From the NCBI RefSeq assembly GCF_000719335.1, contig NZ_JOGB01000021.1, positions 148,315 through 212,314 on the forward strand: a DNA stretch of 64,000 nt. Direction: 5' to 3'. Under the pieces are notes generated by a model. The model was not told the DNA's origin and did not search any database. It saw only the letters and a program-made list of their open reading frames with translations. Below, piece after piece: positions 31,358 to 39,928 of this stretch; position 1 is the first letter of the stretch, and each line of letters begins with the position of its first letter. The translations under genes and the position numbers were made by a program. This stretch comes from Streptomyces sp. NRRL S-87. Lineage in GTDB: Bacteria; Actinomycetota; Actinomycetes; Streptomycetales; Streptomycetaceae.

Positions 31358-32791
31358 GTGACGACTTTCGACGAACGGACCACGGTGCACGCCTTCCGTG
31401 ACGACGCCCTGGGGGAGCACGACGCCGTCGGTCTCGCCGCGGCGATCCGGCGGGGCGAGGTCGGCGCCGCCGAGGCCGCCCGGGACGCCGCCGCCCGCGT
31501 ACGGGAGGTCGAGTCGCGGCTCCGCGCGGTCCAGGTGTACGCCCGGGACCCGGAGCGGACCGGACTCCCCGCGCACGGGACGGGCGAGGTCGGCGCCTTC
31601 GCCGGGGTGCCGACGTTCGTGAAGGACAACACCGACTACCGCGGACTGCCCACGGGCCACGGCAGCGCGGCCTTCACCCCGCGGGCCGCCCGCCGGCACG
31701 CACCCTTCGTCCGGCAGTTCCTGAGCACCGGGGTCACCGTCCTCGGCAAGACCCGGCTGCCCGAGTTCGGGTTCAGCCCGAGCACCGAGTACGAGGGTGC
31801 CGAGCCGGTCCGCAACCCCTGGCACACCGGCTACTCGGCGGGCGGGTCCTCCGGCGGCAGCGCCGCGCTCGTCGCCGCCGGCGCCGTACCCCTCGCACAC
31901 GCCAACGACGGCGGCGGCTCGATCCGGATACCGGCGGCCTGCTGCGGACTCGTCGGCCTCAAGCCCACCCGCGGCAGGGTCGTGCCCAACGCCCAGAGCC
32001 GCCAACTCCCGCTCGACATCGTCTCCGACGGCGTCGTCAGCCGCTCCGTCCGGGACTCGGCGGCCTTCCTCGCCGCCGCCGAGACGTACTGGCGCAACCC
32101 CAAGCTGCCGCCGGTCGGCCTGGCGGAGGGTCCCACCGGGCAGCGGCTGCGCATCGGGTTCCTGGTGGACTCGCCCAACGGCGTCCGCTCCGACACCGCC
32201 ACCCGGGAGGCGGTCACCGGGACCGCGGCGACGCTGGAGCGGCTCGGCCACACGGTGGAGCCGGTGGAGCTGGCCGTCGACCCCAGTTTCACCGACGACT
32301 TCCTCACCTACTGGGGCCTGCTCTCCTTCCTCCTCGGCGTCACGGGCCGCACCCTCGGCGCGGACTTCGACCGGCGCCGCATGGACGCCCTCAGCCGGGG
32401 CCTGCGCCAGACGTACCTCGACGACTGGCGGCGGACCCCCGGGGTGCTGCGGAGGCTGAAGCGCACGCGGGAGGCGTACGCGGCGTCGTTCCGCGGACTC
32501 GACCTCGTGCTCTCGCCCGTGCTCGCCCACACCACGCCGCCGATCGGCCACCTCAGCCCGACCGTTCCCTACCGGGCCCTGATCGAGCGGATCCTCGCGT
32601 ACGTGGCGTTCACGCCGGTCAACAACGTCGTCGGCACGCCGTCGATCTCGGTGCCCGCGGCGCACGCGACGACCGACGGCCTCCCCGTCGGCGTGATGTT
32701 CTCCGGCCGCCCGGGCGGGGAGCGGAAGCTGCTGGAGGTGGCGTTCCAGCTGGAGGCCGACCGCCCCTTCCGCCGCATCCAGGACGCCTGA
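31358..32791 (+). CDS. Amidase (amidase-signature family)
   Basis: 477 aa from GTG 31358 with gaggt just upstream. The Ser-cisSer-Lys triad is visible: Lys89 in PTFVKDNTD, the YSAGGSSGGSAAL signature, and GGGSIRIPAACCGLVGLKPT with the nucleophile Ser. Length is normal. The family hydrolyses aliphatic or aryl amides, acylamino acids or amino-acid amides; substrate unknown. It converges on the agmatine deiminase gene with 19 bp between stops. Confidence 0.93.
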   Translation: MTTFDERTTVHAFRDDALGEHDAVGLAAAIRRGEVGAAEAARDAAARVREVESRLRAVQVYARDPERTGLPAHGTGEVGAFAGVPTFVKDNTDYRGLPTGHGSAAFTPRAARRHAPFVRQFLSTGVTVLGKTRLPEFGFSPSTEYEGAEPVRNPWHTGYSAGGSSGGSAALVAAGAVPLAHANDGGGSIRIPAACCGLVGLKPTRGRVVPNAQSRQLPLDIVSDGVVSRSVRDSAAFLAAAETYWRNPKLPPVGLAEGPTGQRLRIGFLVDSPNGVRSDTATREAVTGTAATLERLGHTVEPVELAVDPSFTDDFLTYWGLLSFLLGVTGRTLGADFDRRRMDALSRGLRQTYLDDWRRTPGVLRRLKRTREAYAASFRGLDLVLSPVLAHTTPPIGHLSPTVPYRALIERILAYVAFTPVNNVVGTPSISVPAAHATTDGLPVGVMFSGRPGGERKLLEVAFQLEADRPFRRIQDA

Positions 32792-32810
32792 ACGGGACTC
32801 GGGGCTGCCG

Positions 32811-33974
32811 TCAGGCGGCCGGCTTGCCCGGCTGGTCGTGGGTGGAGCAGTGGATGCCTCCGCCACCGGAGGCGATGGTGTCGATCTGCACCTGGACGAC
32901 GTCCCGCTTCGGGAAGTGCTCCTGGAGGATGGCCTTGGCCCGCGCGTCCGCCTTCCGGTCGCCGAACTCGGGCATGAAGACGGAGTCGTTGGCCACGTAG
33001 AAGTTCGCGTAGGTGGAGACGAAGTCGTCGCCCTCGCCGGTGATCCGGTCGAGGTCCGGCTGGGGCAGGTCGACGATCTCGAAGCGCCGGCCCCGCGCGT
33101 CGGTCGCCTTGCTCAGCACCGCGCGGGCCTGGTCGGCCGAGCGGGACCAGGAGTCCGGGGGAGTGCTCGGGTGCGCCTGGTCGAGGAGGACGACGCCGGG
33201 GGCGGTGAAGCGCACGAGGCTGTCCACGTGCGCGTCGGTGATGTCCTCGCCGCGGACGCCGGCCAGCCACACCACCTTCTCCACGCCGAGGGTCTCGACG
33301 AGCTCGTCCTCGATCCGGTCCCGGCTCTTCCCGGGGTTGCGGTTGGCGTTGACGATCGAGCTCTCGGTGATCAGCAGGGTGCCCTGTCCGTCGGACTCGA
33401 AGGAGCCGCCCTCGGCGACGAGCGGGGCCGCCTCGCGGGGGACGGCGTACCGGGCGAGCAGCTTGCGCCCCACCTGGGCGTCGTTCGTGTGCTCCTGCTT
33501 GTTGCCCCAGCCGTTGAAGCTGAAGTCGATGCCGGTGACCTTCCCGGCGTCCTCGACGAACACGGGGACGGTGTCGCGGGCCCACAGGTCGTCGACGGCC
33601 ATGGGGACGACCTCGACCTGCGAGCCGCAGGCCCGCTGGGCCGCGGCGAGCTGGTCGGGGCGGGCCGCCATCACGACCGCCTCGTACTCGCCGACCGCGC
33701 GGGCGATCCGGGCGATGTCCTCCCGGACGTACGGCAGGTCCTCCCCCCACACCGAGGCGAGGGCCGGCCACGACATGAACGTGCGCGCGTGGCTCTCCCA
33801 CTCGGCACCGAGCCGGCGCGCGGCCTCCTCGGACGGGGTGCGCCCGGGGGCGGTGCTGCGGCCGGCGCCGACGGACTCCTCGGGGCTGCAGGCCGCGGCG
33901 CCGAGCCCGAGCGCGCCGCCGATGGCGGCGAAGCCCCGCAGGGCGGTGCGGCGGGAGAGGGGGAGGTGGGACAC
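32811..33974 (-). CDS. Tat-exported lipoprotein agmatine deiminase (peptidyl-arginine deiminase family)
   Basis: 387 aa from GTG 33972-33974 (ggag site). Tat motif SRRTALRGFAAIGG and lipobox GAAAC show export and lipid anchoring, unusual because most bacterial agmatine deiminases are cytoplasmic. The guanidino-modifying fold has WARDTVPVFV, EGGSFESDGQGTLLIT, DITDAHVDSLVRF and the C-terminal catalytic GGGGIHCSTHDQP (Cys376). Expected reaction: agmatine to N-carbamoylputrescine plus ammonia, outside the cell. A TetR operator lies 183 bp upstream in the divergent gap. Confidence 0.9.
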   Translation of the reverse strand: MSHLPLSRRTALRGFAAIGGALGLGAAACSPEESVGAGRSTAPGRTPSEEAARRLGAEWESHARTFMSWPALASVWGEDLPYVREDIARIARAVGEYEAVVMAARPDQLAAAQRACGSQVEVVPMAVDDLWARDTVPVFVEDAGKVTGIDFSFNGWGNKQEHTNDAQVGRKLLARYAVPREAAPLVAEGGSFESDGQGTLLITESSIVNANRNPGKSRDRIEDELVETLGVEKVVWLAGVRGEDITDAHVDSLVRFTAPGVVLLDQAHPSTPPDSWSRSADQARAVLSKATDARGRRFEIVDLPQPDLDRITGEGDDFVSTYANFYVANDSVFMPEFGDRKADARAKAILQEHFPKRDVVQVQIDTIASGGGGIHCSTHDQPGKPAA

Positions 33975-34156
33975 GCTGTGCTCCGATCGTGGGCTGGCGA
34001 GACCATCCGGCCGCGGCGGGTGTATCCCGGGGGCGCGGGGGCGGATCGCCGGGCGCGCGGGGCGGCGGACGTCGCGGGCCGGGGGCCCACGCGGGGCAGG
34101 CCGTCGGGACGGCTGCGCAGCGTGCGTGGGGTGGCCCCGCACACCTACTCTGACAC

Positions 34157-34174
34157 TGACTGAATTTTCAGTCA
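34157..34174. promoter_or_regulatory. TetR operator 1, 18-bp dyad
   Basis: tgactgaattttcagtca has 8-bp arms around a 2-bp centre. It lies between the divergent agmatine deiminase and TetR genes, 56 bp upstream of the TetR start. The same dyad recurs at 34916-34933. Confidence 0.8.
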
Positions 34175-34229
34175 AACTCCTTTCCGGGCCGGTGACCGGG
34201 TCGGTGACCGGGTCGGTAGGGTTCGTGAC

Positions 34230-34811
34230 ATGGCGTCTCGCAGTACTCAGATCCTGGAAGCGGCCGCCCGGGTGATCGCCCGGCGCGGGGTCCGCGGCCT
34301 GCGTGTGGAGGAGCTGGCGGAGGAGGCCGGGGTGTCGACCGGCCTGATCTACTACCACTTCAAGGACCGCACCGGAGTCCTGCGCAGCACGCTGGAGTTC
34401 ATCAACGACCGCGCCGAGCGGTACACCACGGCCCAGGACCCCGACGCGGAGCCGCTGAGCCCCCGCGAGGAGCTCGACCAGGTCCTGCTCCTGGAGCTCC
34501 AGGACGACCCCGAGGTGCGCGAGAACAGCACGGCCTGGGGCGAGTTGCGGGCCAGCGCCGTCTTCGACCCCGTCCTGCGCGAGGACCTCGCCCGGGCCAC
34601 CCTCGTCTGGGTCCAGGAGGTGGCTGCCCTGCTGGGCCGGGTGCAGCCGCTCGCGCCGGCGGCCACGCTCGCCGCGGCGGCCGAACGCCTCACCGCCCTG
34701 CTCGAAGGCCTGAGCATGCGCTGGCTCAGCGGCGGCCTCTCCCACGAGCACGCGCGCACCCTCATGGCGGAGGCCGTCGAGGTGGAACTGGCCCGGCTGC
34801 GCCGCCAGTAG
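34230..34811 (+). CDS. TetR family transcriptional regulator
   Basis: 193 aa. [23 protein letters not shown] preceded by [17 protein letters not shown], standard TetR. The C-terminal domain includes [20 protein letters not shown]. Flanked on both sides by the tgactgaa/ttcagtca dyad, so it likely controls itself, the divergent agmatine deiminase and the downstream region leading to thiol peroxidase. The ligand may be agmatine or another polyamine, as an inference from its neighbour. Confidence 0.93.
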   Translation: MASRSTQILEAAARVIARRGVRGLRVEELAEEAGVSTGLIYYHFKDRTGVLRSTLEFINDRAERYTTAQDPDAEPLSPREELDQVLLLELQDDPEVRENSTAWGELRASAVFDPVLREDLARATLVWVQEVAALLGRVQPLAPAATLAAAAERLTALLEGLSMRWLSGGLSHEHARTLMAEAVEVELARLRRQ

Positions 34812-34915
34812 CCCGCGCAACGCCGGCCGCGGCGGCGACCGCCGTCCGGCGACGCACCGGCTTCGTCGGCCTGCCGGCGCCCTTCCTCCGGGGGCTTTCC
34901 TGAGTTCTCCTGTCT

Positions 34916-34933
34916 TGACTGAAAATTCAGTCA
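34916..34933. promoter_or_regulatory. TetR operator 2, 18-bp dyad
   Basis: tgactgaaaattcagtca has the same 8-bp arms as 34157-34174 with aa instead of tt in the centre (its reverse complement reads identically). It lies 105 bp after the TetR stop and 153 bp before the thiol peroxidase start. Confidence 0.75.
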
Positions 34934-35085
34934 GTGCGGAGGAGGCCGTCGCCGGCTCCTCCGCCGGCTCGCCCCGAGGTGGAGCCGTGATGCCGTCCAC
35001 GGGTCGGCCGGTCACGCCGTGCTTTCACCCGAACGCATTAAGATCGCGGCGATATCAGCATTTGTGTTCGAAGGGGAAACATCAC

Positions 35086-35586
35086 ATGGCTCAGGTCACG
35101 CTGAAGGGCAACCCGGTGCAGGTCAACGGCACCCTCCCGGCTCCCGGCACCCAGGCCCCCGCGTTCGCGCTGGTGGGCGCCGGTCTGGCGGACGCCGCGC
35201 TCGCGGACTTCGCTGGCAAGCGCAAGCTGCTCAACATCTTCCCGAGCGTCGACACCCCCACCTGCGCGGCCTCCGTCCGTGCGTTCAACGAGAGCGCCGC
35301 CAAGCTCGACAACACGGTCGTCCTGTGCATCTCCGCCGACCTGCCCTTCGCCCAGGCCCGCTTCTGCGGCGCCGAGGGCCTGGAGGACGTCAAGAACCTG
35401 TCGACGCTGCGCGGCCGTGAGTTCCACGAGACCTACGGCGTGGCCATCGCCGACGGTCCGCTGGCCGGCCTGACCGCCCGCGCCGTGGTCGTCCTCGACG
35501 AGAACGACCAGGTCCTGCACTCCGAGCTGGTCGGCGAGATCGCCGACGAGCCGAACTACGAGGCCGCCCTCGCGGTCCTGAAGTAG
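35086..35586 (+). CDS. tpx: Thiol peroxidase, atypical 2-Cys peroxiredoxin
   Basis: 166 aa from ATG 35086 (aagggg site); an in-frame upstream extension to 34915 reads through the operator and is not coding. Peroxidatic Cys60 in [13 protein letters not shown] and resolving Cys94 in ARFCGAEGL are at the usual Tpx spacing. It reduces hydroperoxides with thioredoxin. An AT-richer patch (gcattaagatcgcggcgata) near 35035 may be its promoter. Confidence 0.95.
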   Translation: MAQVTLKGNPVQVNGTLPAPGTQAPAFALVGAGLADAALADFAGKRKLLNIFPSVDTPTCAASVRAFNESAAKLDNTVVLCISADLPFAQARFCGAEGLEDVKNLSTLRGREFHETYGVAIADGPLAGLTARAVVVLDENDQVLHSELVGEIADEPNYEAALAVLK

Positions 35587-35607
35587 GCCCCGGGCCCGCG
35601 TCACCCG

Positions 35608-35653
35608 GGCCGCCCCGCCGCGCCGGCGTCGCCGTCGGCGCGGCGGGGCGGCC
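35608..35653 (+). terminator. Strong terminator hairpin after tpx
   Basis: Perfect 18-bp GC-rich stem (ggccgccccgccgcgccg and complement) with a 10-nt loop, starting 22 bp after the stop. Confidence 0.88.
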
Positions 35654-35767
35654 GGGGGTGCGGGCGGGCCGCGACCGTCGGCCTGTCGACGACGGCAATG
35701 CGCCGGTTCCGCCGATGGCACCCCTAGGCTTCCCGAACCGGTCCATTGCTCCTGAAAGGGGTACGAC

Positions 35768-36181
35768 GTGGCATCTCGTCTCAACCCATACATCAGCTTC
35801 TCCGGCGACGCGCGGCCGGCCATGGAGTTCTACCAGAGCGTCCTGGGCGGGGACCTGCGCGTGAGCGGCTACGGCGAATTCGGCTCCGAGGCCCCGCCCG
35901 GGTACGAGGACAAGGTCATGCACGGCATGCTCGAGACCCCGGACGGCTTCACGCTGATGGGGGCCGACGTGCCGCCGGGCATGGAGCACACGCCCGGGAA
36001 CAACTTCGCGGTCAGCCTCAGCGGCGACGACGCGGACCGGCTGCGCGGCTACTGGGAGGGGCTGTCGGCGGGCGGGACGGTCTCCGTCCCCCTGGAGAAG
36101 CAGATGTGGGGGGACGTGTTCGGCATGTGCACGGACAAGTTCGGCATCACGTGGATGGTCAACATCGGCACCCAGGGCTGA
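35768..36181 (+). CDS. VOC family protein (PhnB-like)
   Basis: 137 aa from GTG 35768. NPYISFSGDARPAMEFYQSV, VMHGMLETPDGFTLMGADVP and WGDVFGMCTDKFGITWMVNI are typical of PhnB/DUF1811-like members of the vicinal oxygen chelate fold, usually a homodimeric metal-binding protein. The enzymatic role of this subgroup is mostly unknown. It stands alone. Confidence 0.88.
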   Translation: MASRLNPYISFSGDARPAMEFYQSVLGGDLRVSGYGEFGSEAPPGYEDKVMHGMLETPDGFTLMGADVPPGMEHTPGNNFAVSLSGDDADRLRGYWEGLSAGGTVSVPLEKQMWGDVFGMCTDKFGITWMVNIGTQG

Positions 36182-36234
36182 TCCCCGCGCCACCGCGGGG
36201 GCGGGCGGCAGGGCGGGTCGCCCCGCCGCACCCC

Positions 36235-36588
36235 TCAGCGGTGGAGCCGGGTCGCCCAGTCGCTCGGGACCCGGCCTGCCGGGCCGGGGGCCGGCTGGTC
36301 GGCCGGGTGTCCGCTCGGCGGGGCCAGGGCCGGCCCGGACTCGAACAGGTCGTCGGTGCCGTAGTCCCAGAACCAGTCCTCGCCCGGCTCGAAGCTCTGC
36401 ACCAGCGGATGCCCGGTGGCCTTCCAGTGGGCGGTGGCGTGCTGCGCCGGCGAGGAGTCGCAGCAGCCGACGTGGCCGCACTGGGCGCACCGTCGCAGGT
36501 GGAACCACCAGCCGCCCACCTCGTCGCAGTCGGCGCAGCCGGTGCCGCTGGGCGGGACGCCCGGGTCGATCCCGTCGATCTCGGTCAT
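36235..36588 (-). CDS. UBP-type zinc finger protein
   Basis: 117 aa from ATG 36586-36588, overlapping the stop of the kinase gene (ATGA). GCADCDEVGGWWFHLRRCAQ then CGHVGCCDSSPAQHATAHW and GHPLVQSFEPGEDWFWDY give the Cys/His ligands of the ZnF-UBP fold, which in eukaryotes binds the ubiquitin C-terminus. Streptomyces has no ubiquitin, though Pup has a similar free C-terminus. Bacterial members usually sit, as here, next to a thioredoxin-reductase-like gene. Function unknown; the operon suggests a redox or signalling partner. Confidence 0.88.
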   Translation of the reverse strand: MTEIDGIDPGVPPSGTGCADCDEVGGWWFHLRRCAQCGHVGCCDSSPAQHATAHWKATGHPLVQSFEPGEDWFWDYGTDDLFESGPALAPPSGHPADQPAPGPAGRVPSDWATRLHR

Positions 36589-38087
36589 GCGGGTTCCTCC
36601 GCGCTCTCGGTCTCGGTGCCGGTGCCGGCGCCGCTGTGGGTGTCGGCGTCGGTCTCGGGGGCGGTCAGCGGCAGCAGCACCTGGAAGCGGGTGTCGCCCG
36701 GAACGGACTCGACCTGCAGGCTTCCGTGGTGCTTGTTGACGACGATCCGCCAGCAGATGTCGAGGCCCAGGCCGGTGCCCTCACCGACCGGCTTGGTGGT
36801 GAAGAAGGGGTCGAAGATCCGGCCGCGGATGTCCTCGGGGACGCCCGGGCCGGTGTCGCGGAACTCCACGAGCAGCCGGTCGCCCTCGCGGGCGGTGCGG
36901 ACCGTCAGGGTGCCGTCCCCGTCGCCGCCGCCGGTGATGGCGGCCACCGCGTTGTCGATGAGGTTGGTCCACACCTGGTTCAGCTCGGCCGGGTAGGCGG
37001 GCACGTCGGGCAGCGAGCGGTCGTAGTCCTTCACCACCCGCACCCGGCTGCCGATCTTGCCGGACAGCATCAGGAGCGTGCTGTCGAGGAGTTCGTGGAC
37101 GTCGACGTCGCGGTGCGGGGCCCGGTCGAGCTGCGCGTACTGCTTGGCCGCGTCCACCAGGTTCGAGATGCGGGTGGTGGAGTCGTCGATCTCGTCCATC
37201 AGGAGCTCGGTCTCGACGGTGTAGTTGAGCCAGCCGATCGCCCCCGGCAGGATGTCCTCCGCCACGGTCGCCGCGACCTGCTCCAGCCAGTCCGTGTCCA
37301 GTCCGGCCTGGACGAAGGCGGGCGCGACCCGCCACCCCTCCGGGATGCCGTGGTCCTCCAGCCAGTCCGCGAGCTCGTCCTCCCGGTCGGAGGCCTCCAG
37401 CGGGGTCAACACCGGTGCCTTGGCGACGCGCTCGGCGGTGCGCTCCTGGATCTCGATGAGGTCGGCGAGGGCCTCCCGGGAGTACGGGCCCCGGGCGATG
37501 TGCGCCAGCTTGTGCCGCATCTTCCCGACCCGCTCGCGCAGCGCCGCGGTGGCCCGCACGGCGGCCGCGGCCGGGTTGTTGAGCTCGTGGGTGAGCCCGG
37601 CGGACAGCGAGCCGAGCGCCAGCAGGCGCTCGCGCTGCCCGATGGCCCGCTGGGTGTTCTTGGAGCCGAAGAAGAGCCCCTCCAGCAGGTGCGCCGCCAT
37701 CGGGAACCACTCCCGCATGACGTCCGCGAACGACTGGGCGGGCAGCACGAAGAACCGGGTCGGTTCGGTCACGTGCATCGAGTTCATGTACACCTGCGGC
37801 ACCCGGTCGCCCAGGTACGCCTGCATGGCCCCCGCGTACACGCCGCGCTGCGAGGTGCGGCTGACCTCCACGTCGTCGCCGCCGACCCGGCGGTACATCA
37901 CGACGGTGCCCTCGATCATCACGTAGAAGCAGGTGGCCGGGTCGCCCTCGACGTACACCGGCCCGGGACCGTACCGCTCCACCCGTCCCTCGGAGCACAG
38001 CTGTCCGAGCTGTTCCGGCGACAGCTTCTCGAACAGGAACAGCGAGGAGATCTCGTGCGGGTCGCACGGCATGACCTGCGCGCTCAT
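36585..38087 (-). CDS. Cyclic-nucleotide-binding-domain histidine kinase
   Basis: 500 aa. Residues ~10-130 form a cNMP-binding/Crp-like sensor (VYVEGDPATCFYVMIEGTVV), without the usual Arg-Thr/Ser-Ala phosphate cassette clearly in place. The phosphoacceptor region is ALGSLSAGLTHELNNPAAAA (His ~167), a long helical insertion follows, and HATPase_c has NQVWTNLIDNAVAAI, DTGPGVPEDI and GEGTGLGLDICWRI. No membrane segment, so a cytosolic kinase. It follows the receiver/TrxR gene after 10 bp and overlaps the UBP gene. It probably phosphorylates Asp68 of the receiver in its operon partner. Confidence 0.92.
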   Translation of the reverse strand: MSAQVMPCDPHEISSLFLFEKLSPEQLGQLCSEGRVERYGPGPVYVEGDPATCFYVMIEGTVVMYRRVGGDDVEVSRTSQRGVYAGAMQAYLGDRVPQVYMNSMHVTEPTRFFVLPAQSFADVMREWFPMAAHLLEGLFFGSKNTQRAIGQRERLLALGSLSAGLTHELNNPAAAAVRATAALRERVGKMRHKLAHIARGPYSREALADLIEIQERTAERVAKAPVLTPLEASDREDELADWLEDHGIPEGWRVAPAFVQAGLDTDWLEQVAATVAEDILPGAIGWLNYTVETELLMDEIDDSTTRISNLVDAAKQYAQLDRAPHRDVDVHELLDSTLLMLSGKIGSRVRVVKDYDRSLPDVPAYPAELNQVWTNLIDNAVAAITGGGDGDGTLTVRTAREGDRLLVEFRDTGPGVPEDIRGRIFDPFFTTKPVGEGTGLGLDICWRIVVNKHHGSLQVESVPGDTRFQVLLPLTAPETDADTHSGAGTGTETESAEEPA

Positions 38088-38097
38088 GACGGACTCC

Positions 38098-39774
38098 TCA
38101 CGACTGCTCCAAATAGCGGTGGACGAGCATCACGGCCATGGCTCCCTCTCCCACGGCGGACGCGACCCGTTTCGCGGACTGGGCGCGCGCGTCGCCCGCC
38201 ACGAACACACCGGGGATGCTGGTCTCCAGGTGGTAGGGCGGCCGGTCGAGTTCCCATCCTGCCGGGGGCCGCCCGTCCGGCGTGAGGTCCGGTCCGGCCA
38301 GGATGAACCCGTGCTCGTCGCGCAGCACGGTCTCCGCCAGCCAGTCCGTCAGCGGTGCCGCGCCGATGAAGACGAACATCCACTGGGCGTCGACCTCCTC
38401 GGCGGCGCCGGACACGGCGTCCCGCAGGGTCAGCGCCTCCAGGTGCTCCGCGCCGTGCGCCGCCCCCACGACGGTGCGCGGCCGCACCGTGATGTTCGGC
38501 GACTCCTCGATCTGCTGGATCAGGTAGTACGACATCGACGCCGTCAGGGACTCCCCGCGCACCAGCAGCGTCACCGACTTCGCGCCCCGCGCCAGGTACA
38601 CCGCCGCCTGCCCGGCCGAGTTCGCGCCCCCGACGACGTAGACGTCCTGGCCCTCGCAGGACGAGGCCTCGGTGAGCGAGGAACCGTAGTACACGCCGCG
38701 GCCGGTCAGGTCCTCGCAGCCCGGCGCCCCCAGCTGCCGGTACGACACCCCGGTGGCCAGGATGACGCTGTGCGCGGCGACCGCCGAGCCGTCGGAGAAG
38801 CGCACGACCCGCGCTGGACCGTTGACCTCCAGGCCCGTGACCTCGCGCGCGGTGAGGATCTCGGCACCGAAGCGGCCCGCCTGGCGGCGGGCGCGGTCGG
38901 TGAGCTGCGCCCCGGAGACGCCGTCCGGGAAGCCGAGGTAGTTCTCGATGCGGGAGCTCTGGCCGGCCTGGCCGCCGGTGGCCGAACGCTCGACCAGCAC
39001 GGTCCGCAGCCCCTCGGAGGCGCCGTACACCGCGGCGCCGAGCCCGGCCGGGCCGCCGCCGATGACGACGAGGTCGTAGAACGCGGCGGCCGGGGTGGTC
39101 GCGAGCCCGACGTGCGCGGCCAGTTCGGGCGTCTCCGGCTCGATCAGCGCCGTGCCGTCCGGCGCGACCACCAGGGGCAGCCGGCGGCCGTCGGCGCCGG
39201 CCGCCGCCAGCAGCCGCTGCCCCTCGGGCTCGTCGGAGGAGTACCAGCGGTAGGGCACCTGGTTGCGGGCCAGGAACTCGCGCACCCGCGAGGAAGGCGC
39301 CGACCAGCGGTGGCCCACCACCTTCGTGGCGGGCACGGGCCGGTAGTCGCTGGCGCGCCAGGCCGTGAGGAGGTCGTCCAGGACCGGGTACAGCTTCTCC
39401 TCGGGCGGGTCCCAGGGCTTGAGCAGGTAGTGGTCGAGGTCGACGACGTTGATCGCGTCGATCGCGGCGTTGGTGTCGGCGTACGCGGTCAGCAGCACGC
39501 GGCGCGCCCCCGGGTACACGCCCAGGGCCTGCTCCAGGAACTCGATGCCGTTCATCTGCGGCATGCGGTAGTCGGCGAGGATGACCGCCACCAGGTCGCC
39601 CCGCAGCTTCAGCTCGCGCAGCGCCTCCAGCGCGGACTCGCCCGACTCGGCCCGTACGATCCGGTAGCCGCCGCCGTAGCGGCGCCGCAGGTCGCGGGCG
39701 ATGGCGCGGGAGACCCCCGGGTCGTCGTCCACCGTCAGGATGACGGTCCGTGCCGCGTCGGTGGCCTGTGCCAT
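38098..39774 (-). CDS. Response-regulator receiver fused to thioredoxin-reductase-like flavoprotein
   Basis: 558 aa from ATG 39772-39774 (ggagga site). Receiver domain 10-130 with Asp68 in LADYRMPQMNG and Lys in LLKPW. A glutaredoxin-like segment ~150-235 (HRWSAPSSRVREFLARNQVP) has Ser where active Cys would be. The FAD/NAD(P) part begins DLVVIGGGPAGLGAAVYGAS, with a second nucleotide loop VYVVGGANSAGQAAVYL and C-terminal GVFVAGDARAQSAKRVA. The CxxC of thioredoxin reductase is absent (GVYYGSSLTEASSCEG at that place), so it cannot reduce thioredoxin in the classic way. It is first gene of an operon with the cNMP kinase and UBP finger. Confidence 0.92.
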   Translation of the reverse strand: MAQATDAARTVILTVDDDPGVSRAIARDLRRRYGGGYRIVRAESGESALEALRELKLRGDLVAVILADYRMPQMNGIEFLEQALGVYPGARRVLLTAYADTNAAIDAINVVDLDHYLLKPWDPPEEKLYPVLDDLLTAWRASDYRPVPATKVVGHRWSAPSSRVREFLARNQVPYRWYSSDEPEGQRLLAAAGADGRRLPLVVAPDGTALIEPETPELAAHVGLATTPAAAFYDLVVIGGGPAGLGAAVYGASEGLRTVLVERSATGGQAGQSSRIENYLGFPDGVSGAQLTDRARRQAGRFGAEILTAREVTGLEVNGPARVVRFSDGSAVAAHSVILATGVSYRQLGAPGCEDLTGRGVYYGSSLTEASSCEGQDVYVVGGANSAGQAAVYLARGAKSVTLLVRGESLTASMSYYLIQQIEESPNITVRPRTVVGAAHGAEHLEALTLRDAVSGAAEEVDAQWMFVFIGAAPLTDWLAETVLRDEHGFILAGPDLTPDGRPPAGWELDRPPYHLETSIPGVFVAGDARAQSAKRVASAVGEGAMAVMLVHRYLEQS

Positions 39775-39928
39775 GCTCCTCCGCCCTGGGTCCTGCGGAC
39801 GGCCGGCCCGGCGGGTGGCCGCGCCGGCACCCGCCCATCGTATGTTCGATCCCGCGGGAGCGCCCCGGCACGCGGGGGCGGCCGAGGGGGCCACGCCCGG
39901 GTCGGTGGGGGTCAGGCCGGTGTGGGGG

